64,000 bases of DNA from Gardnerella vaginalis ATCC 14018 = JCM 11026 (GTDB lineage Bacteria > Actinomycetota > Actinomycetes > Actinomycetales > Bifidobacteriaceae): contig NZ_AP012332.1 of NCBI RefSeq assembly GCF_001042655.1, positions 310,001-374,000 on the forward strand, read 5' to 3'. Both the position numbers and the translations under genes were made by a program. A model generated the notes under the pieces. That model was not told the origin of the DNA. It worked only from the letters and a program-made list of their open reading frames with translations, and did no database searches. Positions 45,381-54,995 of the stretch are shown piece by piece; the stretch's first letter is position 1; each line of letters opens with the position of its first letter.

Positions 45381-47294
45381 ATGATTTTGGAAAATCCAAA
45401 GCGCTTGGGCATTTTCTTCTTCTACGATGCGCAAGGTCACGCAGACCATTATGTGTCTACGCTGCTTGACGGATTCAAACCATTCTTTAACGAGCTTGCG
45501 ATTGTAGTTAATGGCAAAATCGACGAGTCAAGCAAAGCGATGCTTAAAGGTTACGCGAACAAGTTTATTTTGCGCGAAAACAAGGGTTTTGACGTGTGGG
45601 CGTACAAAACTGCAATGGACTCTTACGGTTGGGCAGAGTTGGAAAAGTTTGACGAAGTAGTGCTATTTAACGCTACGATTATGGGTCCAGTTTATCCGTT
45701 TAGCGAAATGTTTAACGCTATGAACGCAAAAGACCTTGATTTTTGGGGCATAACAAAGTTCCATAAAGTTAATGGAGATCCGTTTGGATACAGTCCGTAC
45801 GGATATTTGCCAGAGCATATTCAATCGCATTTTCACGCATACAGGAAAAGCTTTGTTCAATCCAAAGATTTTCAGGATTATTGGAACAATCTTCCACCAA
45901 TCAACAGCTACTTTGAGTCTGTTGGATTGCATGAATCAGTATTTACAAAGCGATTTGCAGATAAGGGATACAAGTGGTCTGTATACGTTGATACGAGTGA
46001 TTTAGAAGGCTATTCTTATGGCCCAATAACGTATGCTGCAAGGCAGATTGTGGAATACAAGCGATGCCCGATTTTTAAGCGCAGGTCTTTCTTCCACGAT
46101 TACTCCGACGTTTCTACGCAATCTGTTGGAAACCAAGCATTAGACTTATACGAGTATTTGAAAGACCACACAGATTACAACACGGATTTGATTTGGGAAA
46201 ATGCTTTGCGAAGCATGAATATGGCAGATTTGATGAAGAATCTTCATTTGCGATACATTTTGCCGCAAAATCATGTTGTAGAAAACTCGTCAACAGCTAC
46301 ATCAGAATCTACGGCTAAGCCAAAAGTCGCGTTGTGTATGCACTTGTATTACATGGATTTGCTAGATAAAAGTTTGCACTATATTCAGTCTATGCCGCAA
46401 GGATGTGACGTTATTTTAACTGTAGGATCGAAAGAAAACCAGCAAATTGTGAAACAGCGTGTGGAACATCTTCCATATGACGTAGACGTGCGGTTAATTG
46501 AAAATCGCGGTAGAGACGTGAGCGCATTCTTAGTGGGCGGCGGCGCAGATCTTATGAAGTACGATTACGTATGCTTTGCTCACGATAAAAAAGTCACGCA
46601 ATTATCGCCTCGAAGCATAGGCGACGGATTTGCTTACAAGTGTTTTGAAAATATTCTTGCAAGTAAAGAGTATGTGCAAAACGTTATAAATCTGTTTGAA
46701 ACGCATCCGCGACTTGGAATGGCAATGCCAACGCCGCCAAATCATGCAGACTACTTCCCAGGATTTACATACACTTGGGGTCCAAACTTTGAAGGCACAA
46801 AGAAATTCCTAGAAAAAACGTTAGGAATTAGCGTTCCGCTAGACGAAAACAAAGACGCTATAGCTCCGCTTGGCACAATGTTTTGGTTCCGTACAAAAGC
46901 TATGCGTGGGCTATTGGATAGAAAGTGGACTTACGAAGATTTTCCAGCAGAACCGCTAAAAATAGACGGAACGTTGTTGCACTTTATAGAGCGAGCATAC
47001 GGGTATGTGCCGCAATACAACGGATATTATGACGCATACATATTCTCGGATCACTTTGCGCGAATAGAAATGACTAACCTAGAATTCGATGTTCGAGAAC
47101 TATCAAAATCTGTTAGCACGCCATGGATTAAACGCAATTTGGAAGAAACTTGTAGAGAAGTAATGCGCGGAAAACGATTCCGTTACGCTGCTTTAAGAGT
47201 ATTAAAGAGTATTGCAAAGCGAGTTTTCTATAAAACACTGTACATAGGTCAAAGAATTGTGCACATTGGTCGTAAAGGTAAAGAAGATGAGTGA
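45381..47294 (+). CDS. Rhamnan synthesis F (RgpF) family protein
   Basis: A 637-residue protein of the rhamnan synthesis F family, implicated in assembling rhamnose-containing wall polysaccharides in streptococci. Two related segments are visible: N-terminal (LGIFFFYDAQGHADHYV, LRENKGFDVWAYKTAM) and C-terminal (VALCMHLYYMDLLDKSLHYI, IENRGRDVSAFLVGG), the second closing with LGTMFWFRTKAMRGL. No membrane helix is obvious; the C-terminus is basic. Its presence with rml genes supports a rhamnose polymer. The start codon of the next gene lies inside its last codons. Confidence 0.88.
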   Translation: MILENPKRLGIFFFYDAQGHADHYVSTLLDGFKPFFNELAIVVNGKIDESSKAMLKGYANKFILRENKGFDVWAYKTAMDSYGWAELEKFDEVVLFNATIMGPVYPFSEMFNAMNAKDLDFWGITKFHKVNGDPFGYSPYGYLPEHIQSHFHAYRKSFVQSKDFQDYWNNLPPINSYFESVGLHESVFTKRFADKGYKWSVYVDTSDLEGYSYGPITYAARQIVEYKRCPIFKRRSFFHDYSDVSTQSVGNQALDLYEYLKDHTDYNTDLIWENALRSMNMADLMKNLHLRYILPQNHVVENSSTATSESTAKPKVALCMHLYYMDLLDKSLHYIQSMPQGCDVILTVGSKENQQIVKQRVEHLPYDVDVRLIENRGRDVSAFLVGGGADLMKYDYVCFAHDKKVTQLSPRSIGDGFAYKCFENILASKEYVQNVINLFETHPRLGMAMPTPPNHADYFPGFTYTWGPNFEGTKKFLEKTLGISVPLDENKDAIAPLGTMFWFRTKAMRGLLDRKWTYEDFPAEPLKIDGTLLHFIERAYGYVPQYNGYYDAYIFSDHFARIEMTNLEFDVRELSKSVSTPWIKRNLEETCREVMRGKRFRYAALRVLKSIAKRVFYKTLYIGQRIVHIGRKGKEDE

Positions 47295-48384
47295 TATAAG
47301 CGTAAATACAGCTGCAGCAAATCTTACGCGCGCAAAAAAACCGCGACTTTTCTACTTGGATTGGATTCGCGCAATAGCTGCGATTTTGATTGTTGTAACT
47401 CATTTTAACAATCCATATTTGGAGCCAATGCGGTTCTTCGTAAATAGACCGTTTGGAATCTACATTGGTGGATTAGGAGTATCGCTATTTTTGATTATTT
47501 CTGGCGCTGCTCTTATGTACAACTATGGCGATAGAGAAAGCCTGGATTTGCGCACATTCTACACAAAGCGCGCAAAAACACTATACCCAATGTTTTGGGT
47601 AGCATTCATAGTGGCGAATATTTTATTGTTTATTCGCAATAATGGATATATTTTTGTACCAAGGCATAAAATAACAGCAATTTTTTCGCTTTTTGGAATG
47701 GATGGTTATGCTTCTGCATTCGGCGTAGGTACTTTTTATGTTCTAGGCGAATGGTTCTTAGGGTTCATAATACTGTTTTACATAGTGTTTCCACTTTTAA
47801 GAGTTGGCGTAAATAAAATGCCAATAACAACTGTGTGCGTTGTGTTGGCTCTATACGCTGCAACAGTTGTGTTCTTTACTTTTTACCAGATTCCGCGAGT
47901 ACCGTCTGATATTCTTTTAACAACAAGATTGCCAGAATTAGTATTTGGCATGATTTTTGTAAAGTTTATTAAAAAAGTGCCTTGTTGGCTTGCTGCAGTA
48001 TCTTTTGTGATTCTTGCATTGCAACAATTAACGCATGTTTTACAAGGAAATATTGCCGTTACGATTGTAGGAATATTAGCATTTTTGCTGCTTTCTTATA
48101 TTGGTGAACTTGTTAAAAGTTTTAAGCCATTAAGCGCGTGTACAAAATTTATATCCGCATATTCGTACCCGATTTTTTTGGTACACCATGTGTTGATAAT
48201 GCAAGTGTTTACAGTAATATATCCAGTGTGGCTTAATCGCTGGCAAGCATACGGATTGCTAATCGCAGAGTTTGCGGTGATTCTTGTGCTTTCTGTAATA
48301 CTCAAGCGTTTTACAAACTTGATTGTTGGTTTTGTGAGTAAATGTTGGGTGAAAATCGGCAGCAAGAATCGCAGTTTGGACTAA
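47287..48384 (+). CDS. Acyltransferase 3 family membrane protein
   Basis: A 365-residue integral membrane O-acyltransferase with about ten helices. The first helix is preceded by RLFYLDWIRAIAAILIVVTHF, the family motif with the conserved Arg and His; further helices run to the C-terminus. Such enzymes acetylate or otherwise acylate surface glycans. The ATG at 47287 overlaps the end of the RgpF gene by eight bases, implying coupled translation. Confidence 0.9.
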   Translation: MSDISVNTAAANLTRAKKPRLFYLDWIRAIAAILIVVTHFNNPYLEPMRFFVNRPFGIYIGGLGVSLFLIISGAALMYNYGDRESLDLRTFYTKRAKTLYPMFWVAFIVANILLFIRNNGYIFVPRHKITAIFSLFGMDGYASAFGVGTFYVLGEWFLGFIILFYIVFPLLRVGVNKMPITTVCVVLALYAATVVFFTFYQIPRVPSDILLTTRLPELVFGMIFVKFIKKVPCWLAAVSFVILALQQLTHVLQGNIAVTIVGILAFLLLSYIGELVKSFKPLSACTKFISAYSYPIFLVHHVLIMQVFTVIYPVWLNRWQAYGLLIAEFAVILVLSVILKRFTNLIVGFVSKCWVKIGSKNRSLD

Positions 48385-48385
48385 C

Positions 48386-49267
48386 ATGCGTATTTGTTCT
48401 GGAATAATCACCTATAATCCAACTTTAACAGACGTAAGCACGTGTTTAGAAGCGCTATGCAATCAAGTAGAGCGTGTAATAATCGTAGACAATGCGTCTA
48501 AAAATGTTAAAAGTTTGCAAGAAGTTGTAAGCAAATACGCAAACGTGACTTTAGTTAAAAACAGTCAAAATATTGGTTTTGCAAAAGCATTAACGCAAGT
48601 GTTTGAATGGGCAAAATCGCAAGGTTTCAACTGGGTTCTAACGCTTAACGACGATTCTGTTGTGCCAAGCAACATGATTAGCGAATACAAGAAAATCCTG
48701 GAAAATCAGGGAAGTCTTGTAAATCAAAAAAATTCAAAAAATTCCAAAATCGCAATTGTATGCTCTTTGCTAAAAAACCGTTTAGACGGCACGATTTTAC
48801 ACAGCAAATGCCACGAAGACGAATGCATAACGTCTGGAAGCTTAACAAGCGTAGAAGCGTGGCAGAAAATCGGCGGATTTGACGAATGGCTAGAAATCGA
48901 CGGAGTAGACTTCGACTTTTCAAGGCGACTTGCGCGTGCTGGCTGGCAAATCGTAGAGTGCCAAAACGTTATAATGGAACACCAAATCGGCAAAGCGCGC
49001 TCAATAAACTTGATTATAAAACACCCAATCGTGTGGAATCACAATGCAAATCGCAAGTACTATATAGCGCGAAATATGCAAGTAGTGGATTACAAAATGG
49101 GAACATACTCGTATGCTAAGTCGTTGCGTGCAGTTGTGCGAGATATGATTTTCGTTGCGCTGTGGGAAAAGAATAAATTTGCGAAAATTCGCGCGATGAT
49201 ACGCGGATTTAAGGATGGGCAGCAAAAGATTCGTCAAATGCGCAAAGCAGAACAGAACGCGGTTTGA
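48386..49267 (+). CDS. Family 2 glycosyltransferase, rhamnosyltransferase-like
   Basis: A 293-residue cytoplasmic GT2 enzyme. It opens CSGIITYNPTLTDVSTCLEA, followed by QVERVIIVDNASKN, NIGFAKALTQ and WVLTLNDDSVVP, the pattern of bacterial rhamnosyltransferases; GGFDEWLEIDGVDFDFSRRL provides the acceptor/base region. Its ATG directly follows the acyltransferase stop (one base between), so it is in the same operon. Donor dTDP-rhamnose is inferred from family and locus. Confidence 0.88.
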   Translation: MRICSGIITYNPTLTDVSTCLEALCNQVERVIIVDNASKNVKSLQEVVSKYANVTLVKNSQNIGFAKALTQVFEWAKSQGFNWVLTLNDDSVVPSNMISEYKKILENQGSLVNQKNSKNSKIAIVCSLLKNRLDGTILHSKCHEDECITSGSLTSVEAWQKIGGFDEWLEIDGVDFDFSRRLARAGWQIVECQNVIMEHQIGKARSINLIIKHPIVWNHNANRKYYIARNMQVVDYKMGTYSYAKSLRAVVRDMIFVALWEKNKFAKIRAMIRGFKDGQQKIRQMRKAEQNAV

Positions 49268-49277
49268 AAGGATAGCA

Positions 49278-50405
49278 ATGGAAAATTACGCTAAAAACGA
49301 AAATCCGCTAGTTTCTATAATCGTGCCAGTCTACAATTCTGCAAAATATTTGAGCGGATGCGTGGACTCGATTCTTGCGCAAACGTACAAAAACATAGAG
49401 CTGATTTTGGTAGACGATGGATCAAAAGACGACTCGGGTAAAATTTGCGATTCGTATGCATCAAAAGATTCGCGAGTTAAAGTAATACACCAACAAAACG
49501 GCGGAATATCGCGTGCGCAGAACGCAGGGCTTGATGCAGTGAGTGGGGAATTTATAGCGTTTGCAGACAATGACGATATTCTAGATTGCAAAAATATTGA
49601 GATTTTACTAAACGCTATTTTGCAAAGCGGAGCTAGTATGAGCAAAGCAAAATGGCGTCAATTTGGGCTAAGTAGCTTAGAGCAGATTAAAAAAGAAGCT
49701 GGTTTGGGTGCGCGCGGATTGGGTGCGGAAAAGTCGCAAGTAACCGCGCGTTTAGAGAACGCGACTCAAATAAAAATCGTAAAAAATCCTCTAAAAGCGT
49801 ATCAAACTGTATTTTGCAAAATATTTAGAATAATCGGAAATAAGCTGGGCAAAAACAGCGAAGCGCGCTACTTTAACGAAGCGAATTGGTGCAGGCTTTA
49901 CAAGCGAGAAATCTGGCAGGGAGTGCGATTCCCCGAAGGAAAGTTTGCGCAAGACACGGCGATGGCAAGCGTGCTGTACTCGCGCATGAATTGCGTGGCA
50001 CATGTGGATGAAGTGCTGTATTACTGGCTGCAACGCGAGGATTCCGTAACGCATAAAATGCGAGACGCGGGCTTTTATCACGATCATATAGATGCAGTTC
50101 GAGCAAATTGGGATTTGTGCTTAAAGCACAATGTTGTGCCAGCAAGAAGCTACTACACAATGGTTGGAAACTTAAGGTATGAGCGATGCGCGCTGAAAAG
50201 CGGAGAAAATACGCTTAATGGCGGAAAAAGTAGCGACGCAGAAATCCAAAAAATATACGAAAAAAATTATGTTAAAGACGTAGAATTTGCTAAATCAGCT
50301 GTTAAAAAGCTTACGATTTTGCAGCGCGCGCAATGTTTTACTATGGCGTGTGTGAGAAATCTTGAAAAAATAATCTACGATTACAAAATCAAAAATATGA
50401 AGTAA
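49278..50405 (+). CDS. Family 2 glycosyltransferase
   Basis: A 375-residue glycosyltransferase with the GT-A motifs VSIIVPVYNSAKYLSGCVDS, IELILVDDGSKDDSG and FIAFADNDDIL, and an inserted basic region (~residues 125-185) before a conserved EANWCRLYKREIW. GAAAGG precedes the ATG at 49278, eleven bases after the previous stop. Donor and acceptor are unknown; galactofuranose or rhamnose transfer would suit the locus. Confidence 0.88.
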   Translation: MENYAKNENPLVSIIVPVYNSAKYLSGCVDSILAQTYKNIELILVDDGSKDDSGKICDSYASKDSRVKVIHQQNGGISRAQNAGLDAVSGEFIAFADNDDILDCKNIEILLNAILQSGASMSKAKWRQFGLSSLEQIKKEAGLGARGLGAEKSQVTARLENATQIKIVKNPLKAYQTVFCKIFRIIGNKLGKNSEARYFNEANWCRLYKREIWQGVRFPEGKFAQDTAMASVLYSRMNCVAHVDEVLYYWLQREDSVTHKMRDAGFYHDHIDAVRANWDLCLKHNVVPARSYYTMVGNLRYERCALKSGENTLNGGKSSDAEIQKIYEKNYVKDVEFAKSAVKKLTILQRAQCFTMACVRNLEKIIYDYKIKNMK

Positions 50406-50461
50406 TGCAATTAAAAATCGAAGAGTAAGTGCAAATCAGAAAGCAAGAAATGAGTGGGAAA

Positions 50462-51688
50462 ATGAGCGAATACCCAGATTTAGTAGTTGTTGGAGCAGGA
50501 TTGTTTGGCTTAACTGTAGCTCAGCAGGCTGCAGAACGCGCTGGCGCAAGCGTTGAAATTATTGACGTGCGTAGTCACATTGGCGGAAATGCTTACTCGT
50601 ATTTTGACGAGCGAACGGGAATTGAAATTCACAAGTATGGCGCACATCTTTTTCACACAAGCAACAAGCACGTGTGGGATTACGTGAACCGCTTTACAAC
50701 GTTTACTAACTACGTGCATCGCGTTTACGCAACTCACGACGGCGAAGTGTATTCGTTGCCAATCAACTTAGGTACAATTAACCAATTCTTCCACGCGCAT
50801 TATACGCCAGAAGAAGCTAAGGCTTTGATTGCAAGCCAAGCGGGGGAGTTTGCTGGCAAAGATCCGCAGAATTTGAACGATAAAGGCATTAGTTTAATCG
50901 GGCGCCCGCTTTATGAAGCGTTTATTAAGAATTACACGGCAAAGCAGTGGCAAACGGATCCTTCTAAGCTGCCTGCTGGAATTATCAAGCGCTTGCCTGT
51001 GCGATTTAACTACAATAATCGCTACTTTAAAGACACTTGGGAAGGATTGCCAACGGACGGCTACACAGCTTGGATGCAGCGCATGATTGACGATCCGCGT
51101 ATTCACATTTCGCTTGGCGTGGACTTTTTCGACGAATCGCAGCCGTTTAATAAGCACGCGTTGGCGGAGGCTGGAGTGCCGGTTGTTTATACCGGTCCGG
51201 TTGATAGGTATTTTGACTATGCGCTCGGCGAGTTGAAGTGGCGCACTGTGGACTTTAAGGAAGTGCGTTACCAGGAGAGCGACCACTTTGGCTGCCCAGT
51301 TATGAACTATTCGGATGCAGATGTTCCGTTTACGCGCGCAATTGAGTTTAAGAACTTTAATCCAGAGCGCGAGGAGGTTGAGGGCGTTGCTAGTGGTGAA
51401 GCTGGCGATTGCGCAACTTTCATGCCAGGCAAAAGCGTTAAAGCTGGGGAGACTGTGGTTTGGCAGGAGTATTCTCGCGCTGCAACTCGCGAAGATGAGC
51501 CTTACTATCCAGTGAATACGGAGGAAGATAAAGCATTATATGCGCGCTATGCAGAGCTTGCTGAGGCGCAGCCTAACACTGTTTTCGGTGGACGTTTGGG
51601 CACTTACAGCTATTACGATATGCACAACGTGATTGATATGGCTTTGCGCGCTTACGAATCGCAAGTAGCGCCACTTATTGCTCACTAA
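50462..51688 (+). CDS. glf: UDP-galactopyranose mutase
   Basis: Converts UDP-galactopyranose to UDP-galactofuranose, the donor for galactofuranose residues in surface glycans. The 408-residue flavoenzyme starts DLVVVGAGLFGLTVAQQAAE (FAD site), has HIGGNAYSYFDERTGIEIHKYGAHLFHT, KQWQTDPSKLPAGIIKRLPV and the C-terminal GRLGTYSYYDMHNVID. The ATG at 50462 gives the typical N-terminus; the in-frame ATG at 50450 is an alternative. It ends the plus-strand polysaccharide block. Confidence 0.94.
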   Translation: MSEYPDLVVVGAGLFGLTVAQQAAERAGASVEIIDVRSHIGGNAYSYFDERTGIEIHKYGAHLFHTSNKHVWDYVNRFTTFTNYVHRVYATHDGEVYSLPINLGTINQFFHAHYTPEEAKALIASQAGEFAGKDPQNLNDKGISLIGRPLYEAFIKNYTAKQWQTDPSKLPAGIIKRLPVRFNYNNRYFKDTWEGLPTDGYTAWMQRMIDDPRIHISLGVDFFDESQPFNKHALAEAGVPVVYTGPVDRYFDYALGELKWRTVDFKEVRYQESDHFGCPVMNYSDADVPFTRAIEFKNFNPEREEVEGVASGEAGDCATFMPGKSVKAGETVVWQEYSRAATREDEPYYPVNTEEDKALYARYAELAEAQPNTVFGGRLGTYSYYDMHNVIDMALRAYESQVAPLIAH

Positions 51689-51736
51689 ATGCAAAATATA
51701 AATTAATAAAAATAAATAAAAATAAAGAGCTATACA

Positions 51737-51813
51737 TCAAAAAGTGTATGAAACTAAACTGACTAAATTCTATTTCAAGAACATACATCAGAACAGTTTT
51801 ATACACTTTTTGA
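51737..51813. terminator. Inverted repeat between glf and serS
   Basis: TCAAAAAGTGTAT (51737-51749) and ATACACTTTTTGA (51801-51813) are perfect 13-bp complements, with weaker pairing continuing inward (AAACT...AGTTT). The genes on either side converge, so a two-way transcription stop is likely, though the loop is long. Confidence 0.5.
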
Positions 51814-51903
51814 CATATAACCCAAAAGGAGAAGATTATTTGGTACTAAACTAAATGATCTCGCGTGTCAAGATACAAAATTTAGACTCAAACTATAGTA
51901 AAG

Positions 51904-53190
51904 TCACGCTTCCCACTTAGTAGGCTCAATAACTTCTTTGCCACCCATATAAGCCTGCATAGCCTTTGGAATATCAATCGAACCATCTTCATGCTGATGA
52001 TTTTCCAAAATAGCCACAAGCCAGCGAGTAGTAGCCAAAGTGCCATTAAGCGTGCTAACTGGGCGAGTTCCGCCATCTTCCATGCGTTCGCGAACATTCA
52101 AGCGGCGAGCCTGATACTCAGTGCAGTTAGAAGTAGAAGTAAGCTCACGGTAACGACCCTGAGTTGGAACCCAAGCTTCGCAATCAAACTTACGAGCGGC
52201 AGAAGAACCAAGGTCACCAGCAGCAGTATCAATAATGCGGTAAGGCACTTCCACCTTAGCAAGCATTTCCTGCTCCATACCAAGTAACTTCTGATGCTCA
52301 GCGCGAGAATCTTCCTGCTTGCAATAAACGAACATTTCTACCTTATCGAACTGATGCACGCGAATGATACCAGAAGTATCCTTTCCAGCAGCACCAGCTT
52401 CACGACGGTAGCAGCTCGACCAACCGCAATAACGCAAAGCACCATTGCTTAGGTCAAGAATCTCATCCTCGTGCATACCAGCGAGCGCAACCTCGGATGT
52501 GCCAACCAAATACTGATCATCTGGCTCACGAAGGCGATAAATCTCGTCCGCGTGAGAATTCAAGAAGCCAGTTCCGCGCATTACTTCTGGACGCACAAGC
52601 GTTGGAGTAATCGCAAGCGTAAAACCGTGCTCTTCGGCTTGATCTACAGCCATAGTAAGCATTGCGATTTGCAATCTAGCCACAGCACCGCGCAAGAAGT
52701 AGAAGCGAGAGCCTGCAACCTTTACGCCTCTGCGCATATCAATTCCAGCAACGCCAGTTCCAAGAGTCAAATGATCCTTTGGCTCAAAGCCTTCTGCAGC
52801 AAAGTCGCGAGGTGTTCCAACTTTCTTAACTACAACATAGTCGTCTTCTCCGCCTTCTGGCGCTTCATCTTCAACGATGTTAGAAAGCTTCCACATTGCT
52901 GTAGTGTAGTCGGCAGTAGCCTGCTCAGATTCAGCCTTGTATTCTGCAACCTTTTGAGCAAGTTCTTTAGTCTGAGCAATAAGTGTGGCTTTCTCGCTAT
53001 CTTGAGCAGCTGCAACCTTTTTTCCTATTGCTTTCTGCTCTGCTCTGGCTGCTTCAAAAGCCTTTAAACTGTTGCGGCGCAAGTCGTCTGCACGAAGCAC
53101 CTCATCGACGAGCTCAACGGACTCGCCACGCTTGCGCTGCGATTCCTTAACTACGTCGGCATGTTCACGAATAAATTGGATATCAAGCAT
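51904..53190 (-). CDS. serS: Seryl-tRNA synthetase
   Basis: Class II synthetase charging tRNA-Ser. The 428-residue protein starts [20 protein letters not shown], has the N-terminal coiled-coil arm (~residues 25-105), motif 2 [20 protein letters not shown] and motif 3 [21 protein letters not shown]. The ATG at 53190 gives the canonical N-terminus; the longer frame is rejected. Only 78 bp separate it from divergent trxA, leaving no space for a T-box leader. Confidence 0.97.
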   Translation of the reverse strand: MLDIQFIREHADVVKESQRKRGESVELVDEVLRADDLRRNSLKAFEAARAEQKAIGKKVAAAQDSEKATLIAQTKELAQKVAEYKAESEQATADYTTAMWKLSNIVEDEAPEGGEDDYVVVKKVGTPRDFAAEGFEPKDHLTLGTGVAGIDMRRGVKVAGSRFYFLRGAVARLQIAMLTMAVDQAEEHGFTLAITPTLVRPEVMRGTGFLNSHADEIYRLREPDDQYLVGTSEVALAGMHEDEILDLSNGALRYCGWSSCYRREAGAAGKDTSGIIRVHQFDKVEMFVYCKQEDSRAEHQKLLGMEQEMLAKVEVPYRIIDTAAGDLGSSAARKFDCEAWVPTQGRYRELTSTSNCTEYQARRLNVRERMEDGGTRPVSTLNGTLATTRWLVAILENHQHEDGSIDIPKAMQAYMGGKEVIEPTKWEA

Positions 53191-53268
53191 GTTTTCTAGC
53201 CTAGTGCCGCAAGGCGACAGATACATATATAATGGCATGAATAAGTGATTACACTAAAAGGGGTAAAA

Positions 53269-53655
53269 ATGGCGGTTATTCATGCTACGCAAGATAATTT
53301 TGAGAAAATTGCTGGTACTAATGAAATAGTTGTTGTTGATTTTTGGGCAACTTGGTGCGGACCATGCCGAGCTTTTGGTCCTATTTTTGAACAAGTTAGC
53401 GAAAAGTTTGACGATGTTCCATTCGTTAAGGTAGACATAGACCAGTCTCCTGATTTGGCAAGTGCTGCGGCGATTAAAGCGGTTCCAACGGTTATGGTTA
53501 TCAAACGTGGAGATGTTATTTATCGTCAGGCTGGTGCTTTGTTGCCAGCCGATTTAGAAGATTTAGTCAATCAAGCTAAGGCTTACGATCCTAGTAAAGA
53601 TGATGAAGGTAATTCTGTAAGCGAATCAAGTGAATCTGAAAATGATGGGGAATAG
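53269..53655 (+). CDS. trxA: Thioredoxin
   Basis: A 128-residue cytoplasmic dithiol reductant with the active site WCGPC (Cys30, Cys33), the buried DFWATW strand, cis-Pro in KAVPTVMVIKRG, and an acidic Ser/Glu tail of ~25 residues beyond the standard fold. AAGGGG precedes the ATG at 53269 and a TATAAT hexamer lies near 53228. It can supply electrons to aerobic enzymes and general disulfide repair. Confidence 0.94.
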   Translation: MAVIHATQDNFEKIAGTNEIVVVDFWATWCGPCRAFGPIFEQVSEKFDDVPFVKVDIDQSPDLASAAAIKAVPTVMVIKRGDVIYRQAGALLPADLEDLVNQAKAYDPSKDDEGNSVSESSESENDGE

Positions 53656-53789
53656 TAGTAAGAACCTTGATTTTAAGCCATTCTCTTTGCATGAGTCTAC
53701 AATTATACATACTTTGTGCAAAAAGCTGTATGAGGATTATTTATTTTTTAGATTTACGCTTTGTGCATTAACTTCTACCAAGGAGAGTT

Positions 53790-54794
53790 ATGACAAGTCA
53801 CCGAAGGAAAACTGTTACACTTACCTCATTGAGTGTTCGTCAGTGGGCAAGAATTGTAGCGATTTTTGTTGGTTTTGTGTCTGTAGTAACTCTTGGTATT
53901 GCGTCTAGGAACTTTTATTCGGCATCAAAGAATCATTCTGCGAAGCCTTACATAACTGCTTATTCTGCTACAGATTCCTCTAATCAGGTTTCGCGTGGTA
54001 TGTATCGTAATTCGCTTAAAAGTGTTAAAAAAGGCGCTACTTCTTACATAACTGTGAATATCAATGGGAGTCATCGTACTGTTCTTGGCACGGATTTTAC
54101 AAACGTTAAGTCTGTTCTAGAAGCTGGAGATATTACTCTTGGGCCTAATGATGTTGTAGAGCCTGCACTTGATTCCAAGGTAACTGAATCGACAGTTATC
54201 AACATTAAGCGTGCAGGCGCAAAGCTTGAAACTTCTGATGAACCGATTGCTTTTAACACGGTTAAGAAGGAAACTGCAGCTCTTCCAAAGGGCACGGAAA
54301 AGGTTAAGGATCAGGGTGCTCCTGGCGTGATGGAAACAAGTAAGATTGTTACTCGCGCAGGTGATAAAGTTGTTTCGTCTAACGTTTTTGTATCGTTTGT
54401 TAAGCAGGCTCCAAAAGATAAGGTCATTCTTGTTGGCACAGGTGGAGCTAGCGTAGATTCAGATTTTGCATCTTCTATTGGTACTACAGTTCCTGCTGGT
54501 GAAATGCAGGAGTGGGCGCATTCTTGGCTTCTTTCTAACGGTTACAGTGAAGCTGATTTTACTGCTACAGTGTTTATTATTTCACATGAATCAGGTTGGC
54601 GCGTAAATGCTATGAATCCTTCTGGAGCATACGGTTTGCCTCAGGCTCTGCCTGGAAGAAAGATGTCTTCTATGGGTGCTGACTGGGCGACTAATTATCA
54701 GACTCAGCTTCGTTGGTTCTGGAATTATTGCAATGGTCGTTACGGTTCCATTCAGGGTGCCTACAGGCATTGGTTGTCTCATAGAAGCTACTGA
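53790..54794 (+). CDS. DUF348/G5-domain wall protein with lysozyme-like C-terminal domain
   Basis: A 334-residue exported protein. A basic N-terminus and a membrane helix (~residues 19-42) are followed by a DUF348-like repeat (ITVNINGSHRTVLGTDFTNV onward), a G5 domain (PIAFNTVKKETAALPKG...VMETSKIVTRAGDKV), and a C-terminal lytic-transglycosylase-like domain with the probable catalytic Glu in FIISHESGWRVNAMNPSGAY and a final YRHW motif. This architecture resembles actinobacterial resuscitation-promoting-factor/RpfB-like proteins that cut peptidoglycan. AGGAGAG precedes the ATG. A terminator follows. Confidence 0.88.
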   Translation: MTSHRRKTVTLTSLSVRQWARIVAIFVGFVSVVTLGIASRNFYSASKNHSAKPYITAYSATDSSNQVSRGMYRNSLKSVKKGATSYITVNINGSHRTVLGTDFTNVKSVLEAGDITLGPNDVVEPALDSKVTESTVINIKRAGAKLETSDEPIAFNTVKKETAALPKGTEKVKDQGAPGVMETSKIVTRAGDKVVSSNVFVSFVKQAPKDKVILVGTGGASVDSDFASSIGTTVPAGEMQEWAHSWLLSNGYSEADFTATVFIISHESGWRVNAMNPSGAYGLPQALPGRKMSSMGADWATNYQTQLRWFWNYCNGRYGSIQGAYRHWLSHRSY

Positions 54795-54905
54795 TTTGTA
54801 TTATACTTGCTACTATTATGAATTTTGCGGCAATTGTAAGTTTGTGAGGATTATAGATTTATAGACGCACAGACTCATAGTGTGTACTTATAGATTTGTT
54901 TTAAG

Positions 54906-54952
54906 GCGATTATCGTAGAGTCAAGTATGTTTCTTGGTTTTACGATAATCGC
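54906..54952 (+). terminator. Hairpin terminator after the G5/lytic protein gene
   Basis: GCGATTATCGTA (54906-54917) pairs perfectly with TACGATAATCGC (54941-54952); CAAG and CTTG inside the loop can extend the structure. A T-rich stretch follows. Confidence 0.65.
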
Positions 54953-54995
54953 TGATTATTTTATGCGTGTTGTGTGAATATGGAAGGAAATTTAA

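Noticed and set aside
53191..53268. T-box leader for serS
   Set aside because: Only 78 bp separate serS from divergent trxA, too little for a T-box, and no antiterminator motif is seen.
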